Source of the DNA: Dioscorea cayenensis subsp. rotundata
Lineage: Eukaryota; Streptophyta; Magnoliopsida; Dioscoreales; Dioscoreaceae
Direction: 5' to 3'
Length of the DNA: 64,000 nt
Assembly: GCF_009730915.1 (NCBI RefSeq)
Contig: NC_052489.1
Span: forward strand, 2,135,622-2,199,621
Positions 13,915-26,461 of this stretch are shown one piece after another (position 1 is the first letter of the stretch; the number at the start of each line of letters is the position of its first letter). The translations under genes were made by a program, and so were the position numbers. Below the pieces are notes generated by a model, which made no database searches, was not told the DNA's origin, and saw only the letters and a list, made by a program, of their open reading frames with translations.

Positions 13915-14367
13915 GGAAAGGAATTGGATCCAGAGAAGAGAAAGAGAGAGAAAGGAAGACCAATGGAATCAATCATGGGGTGCCTTAGTTGGTGTGTTGT
14001 GTGGAATCATGTTTCCAACCTCTATCCTCCCTGTCCTTTCCAGTCTGTTTGTTAGTTGTAAGCAAACTAGTAGCCATTAGCAAGTAATGTACTGCTACTT
14101 CTCCTTCTCCTTCTCCTTCTTCCTTCTTTTTTCTTTTACTGTATTGTTTTTTTCTTCACTTTTCTCTCTCTACACCAACCATACTATTCCACATCTTGTT
14201 CACCATCACACACATATACTGCCTTCTTTCTTCTCTTCTGTTTTTTATTCTCATTCCCTTTCACTTGACAAAAAGAAAGGTTTTTTTAAAAAAATTTTTT
14301 AAAAATTGGTTTTTTTTTTCTCTATCTTTCCATCTATCAACATGTTTCCTTGTATTCCTTGAACAAG

Positions 14368-14368
<1 letters not shown>

Positions 14369-14402
<34 letters not shown>
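14369..14402. repeat. CT microsatellite
   Basis: About 17 perfect CT units in the presumed leader of the LRR receptor gene. Confidence 0.95.
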
Positions 14403-14408
<6 letters not shown>

Positions 14409-14674
14409 ATTATCAATCACTTTCTTTCTTCTCTTTTTTTTTCTCTTTCTCCTTCTCTTCTTGGTTTTGTTTCCTTCTCTCTCTCACTCTCTCTCTCTCA
14501 CTCTCTATCTATCTCTTTCTCTTGTGTGTGCTTTTCTTTCTCTATCATTTACATTTCTGGTCTTTGCTGCTGTTCTGGCATTCAACATGTCCACTTGTAA
14601 TTCTTTCTCTTTCTCTGTTTTCTAATCTTTAGAGGTGTTCTTCACCTTATAGCACCATCTCTGAGTTCTTGAAT

Positions 14675-14680
<6 letters not shown>

Positions 14681-14710
<30 letters not shown>
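14681..14710. repeat. CT microsatellite
   Basis: About 15 perfect TC units in the same leader region. Confidence 0.95.
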
Positions 14711-14712
<2 letters not shown>

Positions 14713-15006
14713 GATTTGTGAACTTGTTCTTCTATCACAGTGCTATCTTTGAGTTCTTGAGTACCTTTCTCTCTCTCTCTCTATATTCCAATCTTCACTT
14801 TCAAAGTTCTCATCTTGAATCCCTAGTTTCTCCTCTTTTTCTCTCTCCAAATCTTTTGCCAGGTCTGAGTTGAGGAAATTCTCAGCTTCATTCTCTCTCA
14901 AAGGTACAACCTTTTCATTCCACAAACTCTGAAACCATGGAGAAGCAGCAGCCCATTCCCTAGAAAACCAAGCAAAGATCCAATCTTTGCACCTAAACAT
15001 CAAGAA

Positions 15007-18000
15007 ATGCATCTCCATCTCCATCTTCTTCTCCTCCTCCTCCTCCTCCTCTTCATCCCTTTTCCTTCCCACTCATCCGACCTCCGATCCCTCCTCGAGT
15101 TCAAGAAGGGCATCGTCTCTGACGCCTCCGGCCTCGTCCTCTCCTCCTGGAACCCCCCGCCGTCCAACCTCTCCTGCCCTACCTCCTTTCATGGCGTCGT
15201 CTGCGACCTCTCCGGCTCCTCCGTCATCGCCATCTCTCTCTCCGGCCTCGGCCTCGCCGGCGAACTCAAGCTTGCCACTCTCTCTTCCCTCAAATCCCTC
15301 CGCAACCTCTCCCTCTCCAACAACTCCTTCTCCGGCCGCCTCGTCCCCTCCCTCGGTTCCATCACCACTCTCCAGCTCCTCGACCTCTCTTCCAACCACT
15401 TCTACGGCCCCGTCCCCGCCCGGATCACCGAGCTCTGGGATTTGACTCACCTGAACCTTTCCCACAACCAGCTCACCGGCGGGATTCCGGCGGGCTTCCA
15501 GAACCTCCAGCAGCTGAGAACCTTGGATTTAAATTCCAATGGCCTGTGGGGCGACGTGGGGCAATCTCTCTCTGAGCTTAGGAATGTTGAGCTTCTGGAT
15601 TTGAGCTCCAATGGCTTCTATGGAGCCATTGCTTTAGAACCTGGGAACTTCAGCTTGGGGAACACAGTGAGGTACATGAATCTCAGTGGTAATCAGATCA
15701 GTGGGGAATTCTTCTCCAGTGATTCCATTGTCATGTTTAGGACGTTGGAGGTGTTGGATGTGAGTGGGAATCAGATTGGAGGCCAGCTTCCCAAGCTTGA
15801 ATCTTTGACAAATATGAAAGTTTTCAAAGCTGGAAATAATCGCTTGTTTGGTCCTGTTCCAGTGGAGCTGTTTGGTGATCGGATGCCATTGTTGGAGCTT
15901 CATCTCAATGCCAATGCATTCTCTGGTATGCACCATTGATTCTTACTAGTTATTCTTCTTCTTAGTTATTGCTTCGAAACAATGCTTTTCTTCTAATGTT
16001 TTGTATAGCTTATCTTTCAAAAATGCTTTTTTTGTCGGAATCTAGCTTGCCTAATAAGTAGCCTAAATTACGACACAAGTTTCGCTTGCTTGTTTGTCGT
16101 CTTAGTGAAGAAGAATTAAAATTTTTCTCTTGCTTGTCGACTTGTGGTCTTTTCCATTTCCTTCCATCCTTCTCGAAGACTTGAGATCTTCCATTACATC
16201 ACTTGCAAATTGGGTACTTCTTCTGCATTATGTTGCATTGCATAAGTTAATTCTAGTCTTGTGAGAGAGATATTTTACTTCTGGTTGCTTTTCTTTTACT
16301 GCAATTCGCACTTAGTGTCGTTTAATTATTGCTGCATTTTATCTTGAACCATTGATTATCAAAAGTTCTTTTCTATGCAGGTTCTGTCAGTTCTATAAAC
16401 TCCACAACTTTGAAGGTTTTAAATCTTTCCTCAAATTCACTAGGAGGTTCACTCCCGGCTAGCTTGGGCAGCTGCACAACTCTGGATTTGAGTAAAAACA
16501 TGCTATCTGGTGACCTATCTGCAATACAGGAGTGGAAAGATACACTAGAGGTCATTGATCTGAGTTCAAATACAATTTCAGGAAGCTTTCCGAACAATAC
16601 CGCTCAGTTTGGTTCTTTAATTTCTATCAAGCTTCAGAATAACTCTTTAGCCGGTGTTCTTCCTGCTGTATTAGGCACTTATCCTAGGCTAACCACATTG
16701 GATCTTAGTTTGAATGAGTTAACAGGACCGATATTACCGAGCCTTCTAACATCACCAACATTGACTAGTTTGAATCTGTTGGGAAATCACTTTACAGGAT
16801 CTATCCCTTTTCAAAGCCTTTCATCTGCAGATTCAACTGACATGACTGCACATTCACCTCTAGAAATTCTTGACCTGTCTGACAATCAGTTTTCTGGTCT
16901 TCTGCCACCAGAGGTGAGTAACATGAAAAGCCTTAGAGTACTAAATCTACGGGAGAATACATTGTCGGGTGAGTTGCCGGTTGAATTGAGCATGCTTGGT
17001 GGATTGGAAGTTCTTGACCTTTCTGTCAATCAATTCAAGGGTAGGATCCCTGAAATGCCTCAGCCTGGTCTAATGGCATATAATGTTTCCTACAATGACC
17101 TATCTGGTGTTGTTCCTCAAACTCTGCAGCGGTTCCCAGAGTCTTCATTCCATCCAGGCAATGCTTTCTTAGTCTTACCAGATACCATTGGTTCTAGAAC
17201 AAATAACACTGATATCAACAATGGCGATGCTCATCGTAGACATATGAAGTCCAGTATTCAAGTTGGGTTTATTGTTGGCTGTGTTGGTGCGGTGGTGTTG
17301 ATCATTTTCTTTTTCATGGCATTTTATAAGATAAGGTCTCAAGAATTTTGTGGCAGAAATGGATTTGGAGCCCAAGCTTTTGGTAGAGATGTAAAGCAAG
17401 AAAGATTCAGTGGTGCCGATATGTATACGTCTCAACAAAAAGATGATCCTGCGCAAATTTCGACGAGTTATTCAAATGCGCATCTTTTGACTTCAACTTC
17501 CCGGTCAATGTGTCCTCAAAGGGACTTGATGAGTGAGATGGGGGAATACGGCTACTCTGATCCAAACGAACTTCCTGAGTTGATGAAGCTTGATGCAGTC
17601 GAACACCATTCTCCAAAGTCACCCTTACCTTCTTCACCGCTTTTTACTGACACACACTCATCAGAGCAATCAGTGGTGATGGATGTTTATTCACCTGATC
17701 GGTTTGTCGGAGAGCTACTTACTTTTGACAGGTCTTTAGTGTTCACTGCAGAGGAGTTATCGCATGCTCCCGCAGAAGTCCTTGGTAGAAGCAGTCATGG
17801 GACTTCATATAAAGCTACATTAGGCAATGGTCATGTGTTAACGGTAAAGTGGCTCCGGGTTGGTCTTGTGAAGCATAAAAAAGATTTCATCAAGGAGGCG
17901 AAAAGATTATGGAGCATAAGGCATCCAAACATTGTCCCGCTAAGGGGCTATTATTGGGGCCGGAAGGAGCAAGAAAGACTTATAATTTCAGACTACATCG

Positions 18001-18718
18001 AAGGCGATAGTTTGACACTGTATCTTTATGGTAAGCCTTCTTATGTTGTACCATTTTGTTTATTTTCAGTTAATTACATCACCTCTCCCTGTTGTTGTAC
18101 ATTGGCATTTCATAAAATTTGATTCCATTACATTCTGCAGAATCAACTCCAAGAAGATACTCCAGATTAACGGTCAACCAACGGCTAAAAATCGCAATTG
18201 ATGTTGCTCGTAGTTTGTGCTACCTGCATGATGAGAAGAACCTACCTCATGGTGATCTAAAGCCGACTAATATTATCTTAGGACTTGATTTCACTGCACG
18301 GTTGACAGACTTCGCCCTTCATCGTTTTATGACCACAACTGGCGTTGCAGAGCAGGTGTTAAATCTTGGAGCTCTTGGATACAGGGCACCGGAATTAGCG
18401 ACAGCAGCTAAGCCACTCCCAACATTCAAAGCTGATGTGTATGCTTTCGGTGTCATATTGATGGAGTTGCTAACTAGAAAAAGCGCCGGTGATATTATAT
18501 CCGGCCAGCCGAGTGCAGTTGATCTTACTGATTGGGTGAGAGTGTGTAATAGAGATGGAAGAGGAACAGAATGTTTCGACAGAGACATTGCAGGCTTGGA
18601 GGGTGCATCAAAAGTGATGGAAGAGTTGCTTGCTCTGTCTCTCAGATGTATTCTTCCGGTAACTGAGAGGCCTAACATGCGAGCTGTTCTCGAAGATCTC
18701 TGTTCCATAGAATCATGA
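15007..18718 (+). CDS. LRR receptor-like pseudokinase (At5g10020/SIRK1-like)
   Basis: Exons 15007-15925, 16381-18030 and 18141-18718 join to 1048 aa, the length I recall for Arabidopsis At5g10020. A Leu-rich signal peptide (1-24) is followed by the LRRNT segment DLRSLLEFKKGI, an SCPTSFHGVVC cap, and about 20 plant-type LRRs (LxxLDLSxNxFxGxxP) to about 590. A single membrane segment follows (601-623), then a Ser-rich juxtamembrane region with the conserved DVYSPDRFVGEL, and a kinase-like domain. In that domain the Gly loop is GRSSHG (775-780), Lys796 is in TVKWL, the catalytic loop is HGDLKPTN (from His893) and the DFG position reads DFA (913-915). GYRAPE and DVYAFGVILMELL are intact. The missing Gly loop residue, HGD for HRD and DFA for DFG suggest weak or no catalysis. 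This family acts at the plasma membrane as a co-receptor or scaffold; SIRK1 is linked to sucrose-regulated aquaporins. Confidence 0.93.
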
Positions 18719-19177
18719 TTTTTGTACATTTTATTTAATTTTTTGCTCTCACAATTTTCAGTTTACCAGCTTGCCAACCGAGATCAAAGCCATTCTCTGT
18801 TTCTTGTGTAAAAATGGTTTGTCCATTGATTGATTGACATTAAACTGATTTTGCATTCCAGAAGGATGTTAGTTAATGTAATTCTGTTGTTTGATGTGTG
18901 TTTCTTTGATGAGTCATTTTCATCAACAGGTCATTCTTTGATACATAAGAGGCTGTTTTTTTTTTTATTGATTCAGTAAATGAAGTAAAATAGAAGAGAA
19001 AACAAACAAGGCACACTGCAATTCACAAGAGCATTTCACAGTATGAGTTCTACTAAACAATCACACTTAAGCATAGAAAGGGTGACTCTAAGCATAGTCG
19101 CATTGTTTTAGCTTTTATATACCACTAGTCATTGGAATAATTCTGCTTGGCATCAATAAGTGCTCCATCTCATCAAA
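18719..19177. other. convergent 3' intergenic spacer
   Basis: Only 459 bp separates the stop codons of the LRR receptor gene (plus) and the IST1-like gene (minus). It must hold both 3' UTRs; AT-rich polyadenylation-like sequence is present but no further gene is seen. Confidence 0.6.
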
Positions 19178-21981
19178 TCACAGAGTTGAACGTGAATTGT
19201 CTGGTGACTGTTGAGTATTTGATTTAAGGGTGTGGTCTTGTGACGACGAAAACAAGTTCGGGTAAGAGAAGTAAGGATCATCCTCTAACGATCCAGATCG
19301 CTGATACTGATGAGAAGCATGGAGTTCCGGACTTTGCTCTCTAGAATCAGATCTCCATTCTAATCCATCACTTATAGCATGGTTGATATGGCCTGATGAT
19401 TTTTGTCGATGAAGGTCTGATCTCTGCAATGTTTCCTGTTGATCAGATCCAATTTCTTCGTTTCTGTTTTCGATGCTCTCGGAGATCCTTGTGTTACGTC
19501 TGGTGGCAAGCTCTGTGATTCTAACCTGAGCGAGGCTGGCTGCAGCACGAGCAGCTGCTGCGGCTCGTTCAGCTGTTTCAGCAGCAGTTTGAGCTGCTGC
19601 CAAGACATCGTTCAAGTCGGTGTTGATCTCAGTTTGGGTCCGAGAAAAAGATGGCCTTTGCTGGTCTTGATTTGTCGGAACAGATTTGGAGGATAGGGAA
19701 GGCGGCACACTTGCTTTCTCAGAAAATGAACCAGTAGACAGCACTGGAGAAGTGACAAAGGGGATAAACTGTCTGTTTTCCTTCGAAGGAACAGAATCTG
19801 AAGGGTTATAAATTGGAGCCGTCGGTTGCTCTGCCATATGCAGCAAATCCTCATTTGAAGTAGATCGTTTCGTAAACTCATGGCTTAAATCATGTGTGAG
19901 AGAGGACGCTGGAGGTGGAACATATTCGGGAGCTGATGTAGTATCAGGGATAGTTTGGACTGAAATTTTTGGAACTTCGGGAAGATCTAAGGTATCGTCA
20001 TCAAGTTCCTGCTCTTCAGCAGTGGTGGTTGAAGATAATGATTCATTGTGTTTCTCACTGGGTAGAGGCAGTGTAGAACCACTAACGAAGTTGCTTGGTC
20101 CATTCTGAAATAAGAGAAAAATAAGACGGAGACATGCTAGGTCGTTCAAGGAGTTGAAAATTCTAATATGGAATATATTGGTTTCGTTGCATCACCATAA
20201 TACATACCAGTAAATCTTCGTGTGGTTTGAGAAACTCAGATTCAGAATCAGCTGGATCCCAATCTAATTCATGCTCTTCAGCAATTTCCTTGAGCAACTT
20301 CAATTTTGCTTCCACGGATGGGGCACGAACCGATAATAATTCAATTACCTGCAAGATCAGCATTGGTTTGCATGATGTTGGAAGCATTGGGAAGAGATCG
20401 AGCAAAGTAGATGTACTGATGTTTGACATTTTGTCTCACCTGGCGATTAACTCCACAATCTGGCATGAGTTCAGAGGCAGCTTGAACAAATTCTTTTCCG
20501 TATTTTGCTGCAAATAACATCTGGACCTGCTGCAATTCAGGCAAGTCGGCGCACCTTGGTGCAGCAAAACAAACACTAGAAATTGCCTCTTTAAGGTCAA
20601 GTGGACATTCCCTGATGGAAAATTATTTGCAGTGAGTTCTTCAATCAGTTCCCTTAAACCCAAATACAGAACAATCATTCAAGCAATTCTCATTATTTAC
20701 AAACCTTCCACCCTGTAACCATAATCCGGTCATGCATATAAAGCAATTCTAAACATCTCACAGTCATGGAGGATATTCAATCAACAGCATTAATAAGTTT
20801 CTGAGTTCCTACATGTCCAATTAAACAGTAATGAAAAGAAAATTTTATTGATCCTATTTTTGGATTCACACCAGTTTCACTTTTCATTAAAAAACTAAAA
20901 TCATCATTTATAGAATATTAGGGAATTGACACACAACAAGTAAAGCACATATGTATTTATGACATTCTTTCATGAGTTAGAAATTACATCAATTGGATTA
21001 ACTTGACAAATCTTACTAAAGCTTCATTGCCAATGAACAAAATGATTCCATGTGATAATTTAAGGGATTTAAAAGAACAGACAGACACAATACAAAAGAA
21101 AAAGCTCATCTTGCAATATGAGATTTCCACATAACATGCACATCAGTATGACATACAAAACCAAACCATGAAAGCACACATCCTATGACTTTTAATGCAT
21201 ATATGAAAAGATTAACAAAAGAATAGAGTAGCAAACCTTTGAGTCTCAATAATGGGAAGCCGAACAACTATGAGTTCACAAAACAGCTCAATAATCTCAT
21301 GTGCCGCCATCATGTTCTCTTCCCGAATTATGTGCTCCACCTAAAACCAAGCATCTACCAGGTATCATTCCAAAATTCAAATATATATATATATATATAT
21401 ATATACACAAATTTGTATTGATTTCTAAAGCAAAAGAATATATTCTACAGATCAACGAAACATATTCATAAGAAGAGGATATATAACAAGGTACCCGAAT
21501 CCGGGCAGTGGCCTCTTGCCCATTCTCAAGTAGCTTAGCAATATCTCTCCGCATCTGCTTCAATTGAATTTCCCTCCGGTTCCTCAACAATTTTATCCTT
21601 GGGATTGTCAGCTTCAGAAGGGTTTTACTAAAACAAAACAACACAAATGAATCAAAACCCTAGTTTTTCCTCCACAAAACTCTAAACATGTCATGAATCA
21701 TGCTCCCTGCCATGAGATTTCTTAACCTACTAATTTACAAACATCCTCATGTATCTAGACAACATTGGATCAAACAAAAGGACTGGCCTTTACGATGATA
21801 TCAAACAAAAAAACCAAAAAAGATCCAATTTTTGTTCCATAAAAACACAATTCACAACAAAGAAAGGCGAAATTTTCAAACAAAAACAAGAAAAAAGAAG
21901 TAATAATAGAGATCATAGAATCACAAACCACTTGGCTCCCTTAAAAGCGCCCTTATTGAAGAAGGCATCAAGCATCGCCAT
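19178..21981 (-). CDS. IST1-like protein, ESCRT-III-associated (ISTL3-like)
   Basis: Six exons: 21981-21929, 21627-21495, 21340-21237, 20611-20440, 20348-20208 and 20104-19178, total 1530 nt, 509 aa, all with GT-AG borders. Residues about 12-180 form an IST1 domain: KTLLKLTIPRIKLLRNRRE, the RxxIAxLL helix, ARIRVEHIIREENMM, ELFCELIVVRLP, SSVCFAAPRC and the ELLSVRAP segment. IST1 proteins bind VPS4 and CHMP/VPS2-type subunits and modulate multivesicular body sorting and abscission. The last exon (202-509) is Ser/Pro/Gln-rich and looks disordered, with an Ala-rich helix near 365-405 (AAAQTAAETAERAAAAARAA). By recalled similarity the nearest Arabidopsis relative is At4g35730. The start ATGGCGATG offers a second in-frame ATG two codons on. 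Confidence 0.93.
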
Positions 21982-22103
21982 GGCGATCAATCAAAACTCT
22001 CAGATCGAAAATTTCTGCAAACTAATATTGCTAAAAATAAAAAATAAAAATTCAACACACTGGGCTTTGATTGATCGGTGAGAGAAGGATCCAACAAACA
22101 CCC

Positions 22104-22117
22104 AAATATATATATAG
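22104..22117 (-). promoter_or_regulatory. candidate TATA box of the IST1-like gene
   Basis: On the gene strand the sequence reads CCTATATATATATTTGG, about 125 bases upstream of the ATG. Spacing suits a leader of about 95 bases. Confidence 0.5.
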
Positions 22118-23340
22118 GAAGAGAAAAATCGAGATGAAAACAAGAAAAAAAAGAGAAAAAATCGAAAGTTTTATCGCTAAGATGGGTCCCCGATCACAGC
22201 GTGGAAAACAGCGGAAACGTTTTGCTTAGCGACTAAGTTCGCTCCAACTGTGAATTTCTCATAATATTTATATTATATATATATATATATATTTATAATA
22301 TAAATTTATAGATATATATGAATAAATTTATTTATTTTTATCTGAGATAATGTTGTTAGAGGCGATGTACAAATGGGTAATTACTAATATACCCTGCCGA
22401 AAAATGATATTTATTTTTATACATTTTTTTGGAGAGAAGAGAGATGGTTTGGGATTTTTTTGTAAAGTTTCTTCGTTGAGGAAATAAATAAATATATATC
22501 AAATATAAATTTTTTTATCACGAGTTATTGAAAATCATAATAAAAAAACATCTCCTGTTAAGTTTTTATTTTTTTTTTAAAACAACCTAAATTTCTGTCA
22601 CTTAAATCAACCCCATTAAGAACAAATATAGTTTTAATGCATACATTTATACTTTCTCCAGTCTTTTTTATTTATTTTATTTTAAAAATTTTATCTTTTT
22701 TTTGCTTATCATACTTAAAAGTTTAGGAAACATTAAATATTATTTTTTAAAAAATTTAATTTTTATATTTAATATATTTATGCAACTTTTAATAAATTAT
22801 ATTCAACTATATATTTTTAAAAAATATTTTTTAATAAAAATACCCTTTATAAATTAAGACAATCTTTTATTAAAAAAAAAAAAATGACCGAAGAAAGGTA
22901 TTTAGGAGGTTCAGGGTTGAGTTCAAAAACAACACACTTACTTTAACGACAAATAAAAACCTTCCTAAAGCTTATATAAAAACATACATCAAGATAAATA
23001 AAATGAAGATTAAAAAAAAAACACATGGATGAGTAGCATGACGTTTATATGAATTATGATGCTGTGAGAGCGCCCAAAACAATATAAAGAAAGCGGGGCA
23101 AGAATTCATGAACAAATAACAAGTTATACAACAATAAATTAAAAACTCAAAAAAAGAGAAAAATAGGAATTGGTCTTCTTGAGAAGAGGCACTTATAAAC
23201 AATACTAGTTTTGAGGTTGAGCTTCTTTGATTGATGTATTTGCAGTGAGAGTGAGCTGATGGCAGAGGATGCCACAAATAACAACTCCCTGAAGAACTTC
23301 TGAGATGAATGATGAAATAGTTTGTGAATTTGTGTTTGGT
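22118..23340. other. AT-rich spacer between the IST1-like and RING-CH genes
   Basis: Promoter-proximal sequence of the IST1-like gene, then poly-A/T-rich DNA from about 22260 to 22900 without coding signal. From about 23000 to 23340 the composition becomes more balanced and probably is the 3' UTR of the RING-CH gene. Confidence 0.5.
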
Positions 23341-26300
23341 TTATAAGAGACCAAGAGATCTCAATTGCTGAACATGTTCAGGTGGAAGGGGTGGTGGGCT
23401 CCAACTTGAATCAGCCATCTCACCATCAACATCCTCCACAACATATTCCTGACAAATATACAATGAGAAAATACGAAATAATTCGATTTAAGCGTTAACA
23501 TTTACTTTGCAGAGCTAAAAGGATCAGAAAGAGAGGGATGATTTACTTTGGTTAGCATTCGCTTTGCGAGAATATGATAGTGCCGTTGCCAAATCCGTTG
23601 GCCAACCATTGTTGCGACTAGAACGCTGTAGAATATGCCGATGACAGTGAATAGCCCAAGCACGATGATCGCTGTGATGAACAACAACGGGAGTCCGGCT
23701 TCACCGGCACTTGCTAAGCAACCGCATTCACCTGCTGTACTTGTGCAACCTTCAATGCATGTTGTACAGTCCGTCCACATACAGAGAGTGCCAGGAAGAT
23801 GGCAGTCCGCACACACACTGTAAAAGATGTAATTTACTAAAGTAACTAATACCAAAACCATTGCAAATGAACAGTGAAAATACCAACCCTGGTTGACAGC
23901 AACATATGCATAGCTCTCGGCATGGTTGAGCAAGATCATTACGAACACGTCGATCATAACAAGTTATGAAGCACCCAGACAATCCAAGCAAAGCAAAGAA
24001 CAACAGAGCCCCTGAGCTCATAAGCAATTACAGTGAATAATTCAGTACAAAAAGCACCAGTGCAACATAGAATAATGCATATGCAAATGTGGCACAGTAA
24101 CATTTCATAAACATTAATAAACTCAGAGGTCATAAAACATAGGTCTAGTAATAAAAGCAAAGTAATATATCAAGTATCAAAATTCAAAAGTCTACTCATT
24201 AAATTTTAATTGGTACAAATAATGATGAAATGATACTACAAAAGTAAGAAAAGGCACACTCATCCTCGGGAAAAAAGCACTTTTCAACATGTACCAATCC
24301 AAGGGAAAAGGCCAAAAGATTGTGGAAGGAAATCTGATAATGATATTAAGTGACTGTCAGGACTTCAAAACATGAAACTCTCAACCAAGAGAGAATCAAT
24401 GCATTGTGCATAATGGTTTTAGTGGAGGTAAATGCCCAAGCAACAGCAATTGAGGATGGAATCTATAACTCAAAACATATTCATACATCAATCATTAGGA
24501 TGACTATCTTTTTCCAGTTTTTCATAAAAACAGGTAACAAATAGCAATAAAATTGACGAGACCACTGCAATTAAGACCAAGCCAGGATAAGAACCAAAAT
24601 ATCAGTTGACAAATTTTGCTATATCATTTGAGCTTACCGCATATGTAATAGAAACTAATTTCATTGTCAAATTTCCAAGCCATTCGCAACCAATAATCTT
24701 GATATCTATCAGCCAAATACACCAAATATGCCAACGAAGAAATTACCTGCATAATGAAGGATAACATTGTCTTGATACATGAATGATTCATGGAAGATGG
24801 CACAAGAGTAAGTTGCAACCAACACAGAAACTTACCAGCTGCACCAGTGCAAAAATGAACAGTATATCCCTAGTCACAAAGAAACGGAACTTCAATGTCC
24901 TCCATTTCCTGTCTGTATGGACATGAACCCTTAGGTAGTAAGGAGCCTTACATGTTGTACAATGAGCAAATGCAAAACCTTCCTGAGAGCATTAAAAAAG
25001 TGATTATGAATAGCTGAAACCATAAAAAAGAAATATCGGTGTGCTCACACAAACCAAAACCATCATGAGAAAAAGGGGAGAAAATTAGAGAAACTAACAT
25101 TCTAATGCCCATGATGATATAGATATGTGACAACAAAGAAAGGAATACTTGTCAGAACGGAACTCACAAACAACATAGTCAACATCTCTGTTTCTAGCTG
25201 ATAATCTAAAAGGGGCAGGGAGAACATAAATCCAAAACACTTCAGTAAGCAAATGCCCTAAATAAGCAAAAATAAAGCTTCTGAGAGCTGTTCCATATAA
25301 CAGGAAAAATGTCCGCACAAGCAACAATACCCATGATAACCACATCATATAGCTATTAAGTTAACTGCATGCGCAAAACATACATAAGTAGAAAACAAAG
25401 CACATTCATAAAGCCAAAAGACTCATTATACAGACATATGGATTTGATCCAAGACACATAAATATGTTGATTCACACAAGCTAACACCATGGGGCAAAGC
25501 AACTAGAAACTTAAAAAGTTGCACCCATGAACTACAATCCATCACCTATATAAATTCATGAAACCCGACATATAAAAGCTGATTCTAATCTAACCAACAA
25601 AAGACTAAAAATTTTGTGCCTGATGATAACTTACAGCATAAATTATAGCTTAAAACACATGGATTTCTGAAGAATTTTAAGCTTCAACGCTTAATTTAAT
25701 CAACAAAGTAGCACAGGCAACTTTACCCTGACGGCGCGCCAGTGATCCAGACACTCCCTGTGCACATACTTTGATGTCCCCTTGCACTTACAAGGCGCTA
25801 TGAAGTCCCTTCCTAAAAATTTTCCAGAGATTAACCAATTAATAGCTCACGTGGAACACTCACACACACACAAAAGAGATCCCTAACCATCACACTAAAA
25901 CACAAATGCGTACAAAATCATGGCCAAAAATCCAAATTTCCATCAAATTGAAAAAAAGATTAAAATAAATCAATGACCAAAATTAGATCAATTTCATTTA
26001 AAAACTGCTACAAAAACTTCAAAAGTAGAAATGAATTAAGGACGCCCCAAACATCAAAAGAATGGAAAATCACTATAAAAAAAAAAGGGGGACCAAAGAA
26101 CTGCTTAAAAGAAAAGAGGCATATACACCATCCCAAATACAGAGGTCCAGGAAAAACCCTAGAAACCCTAATCAATCAAATACATTCAAAACACAACCAA
26201 TCCCAATTAAAAAAGAAAACTCCCAAATTGCAAAAAGAATTACAACTGGTGTCACGAGAAGAACCCAAAAAACCATAAAATTGATTGAATAAACTGAAAA

Positions 26301-26461
26301 TGAATAAGATCGAGGGAGGAATTGAAAGGAGAACCATCAGTTTCGAGGCAGATGCGGCATTGCAGCTGATCACCAGGGCCGGCCTCCAGGTCAATCTCAC
26401 CAACAGGGTCAACCGAAGGACTGGGAGCAATAAGAGGAGAGGAGCTCCCCGGATCCGCCAT
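23341..26461 (-). CDS. RING-CH (RINGv) membrane E3 ubiquitin ligase
   Basis: Seven exons: 26461-26335, 25812-25727, 24982-24836, 24746-24638, 24011-23888, 23817-23547 and 23448-23341, total 972 nt, 323 aa. The RING-CH finger is C4HC3: Cys35-x2-Cys38, Cys50-x-Cys52, His60-x2-Cys63, Cys79-x2-Cys82, with the Trp67 typical of the group. Hydrophobic segments near 108-130, 158-175 and 239-268 predict three or four membrane passes. Between them lies a Cys-rich loop (about 187-231, CICCCQP and CTTCIEGC). The tail WQRHYHILAKRMLTKEYVVE and HVQQLRSLGLL is highly conserved in plant relatives. The role is ubiquitin transfer at a cell membrane; substrates are unknown. The start MADPGSSS is the first in-frame ATG. 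The first donor, GATG|GTTCTC, is weak but gives the correct frame. Confidence 0.92.

Larger units (their letters stand above)
13930..15006 (+). other. pyrimidine-rich leader / promoter of the LRR receptor gene
   Basis: Long CT-rich (Y-patch-like) sequence typical of plant 5' leaders. It includes two long CT microsatellites and a diverged 88-bp duplication: GAGTTCTTGA plus flanks at about 14663 and again at 14751, each followed by CCTTTTCTCT-like sequence. Long open frames here encode only Ser/Leu/Phe runs from the CT repeats and are not genes. Confidence 0.5.

Noticed and set aside
14196-15445. Several long plus-strand frames rich in Ser, Leu, Phe and Pro
   Set aside because: They are produced by CT microsatellites and by the wrong frame of the LRR exon; the true frame starts at 15007.
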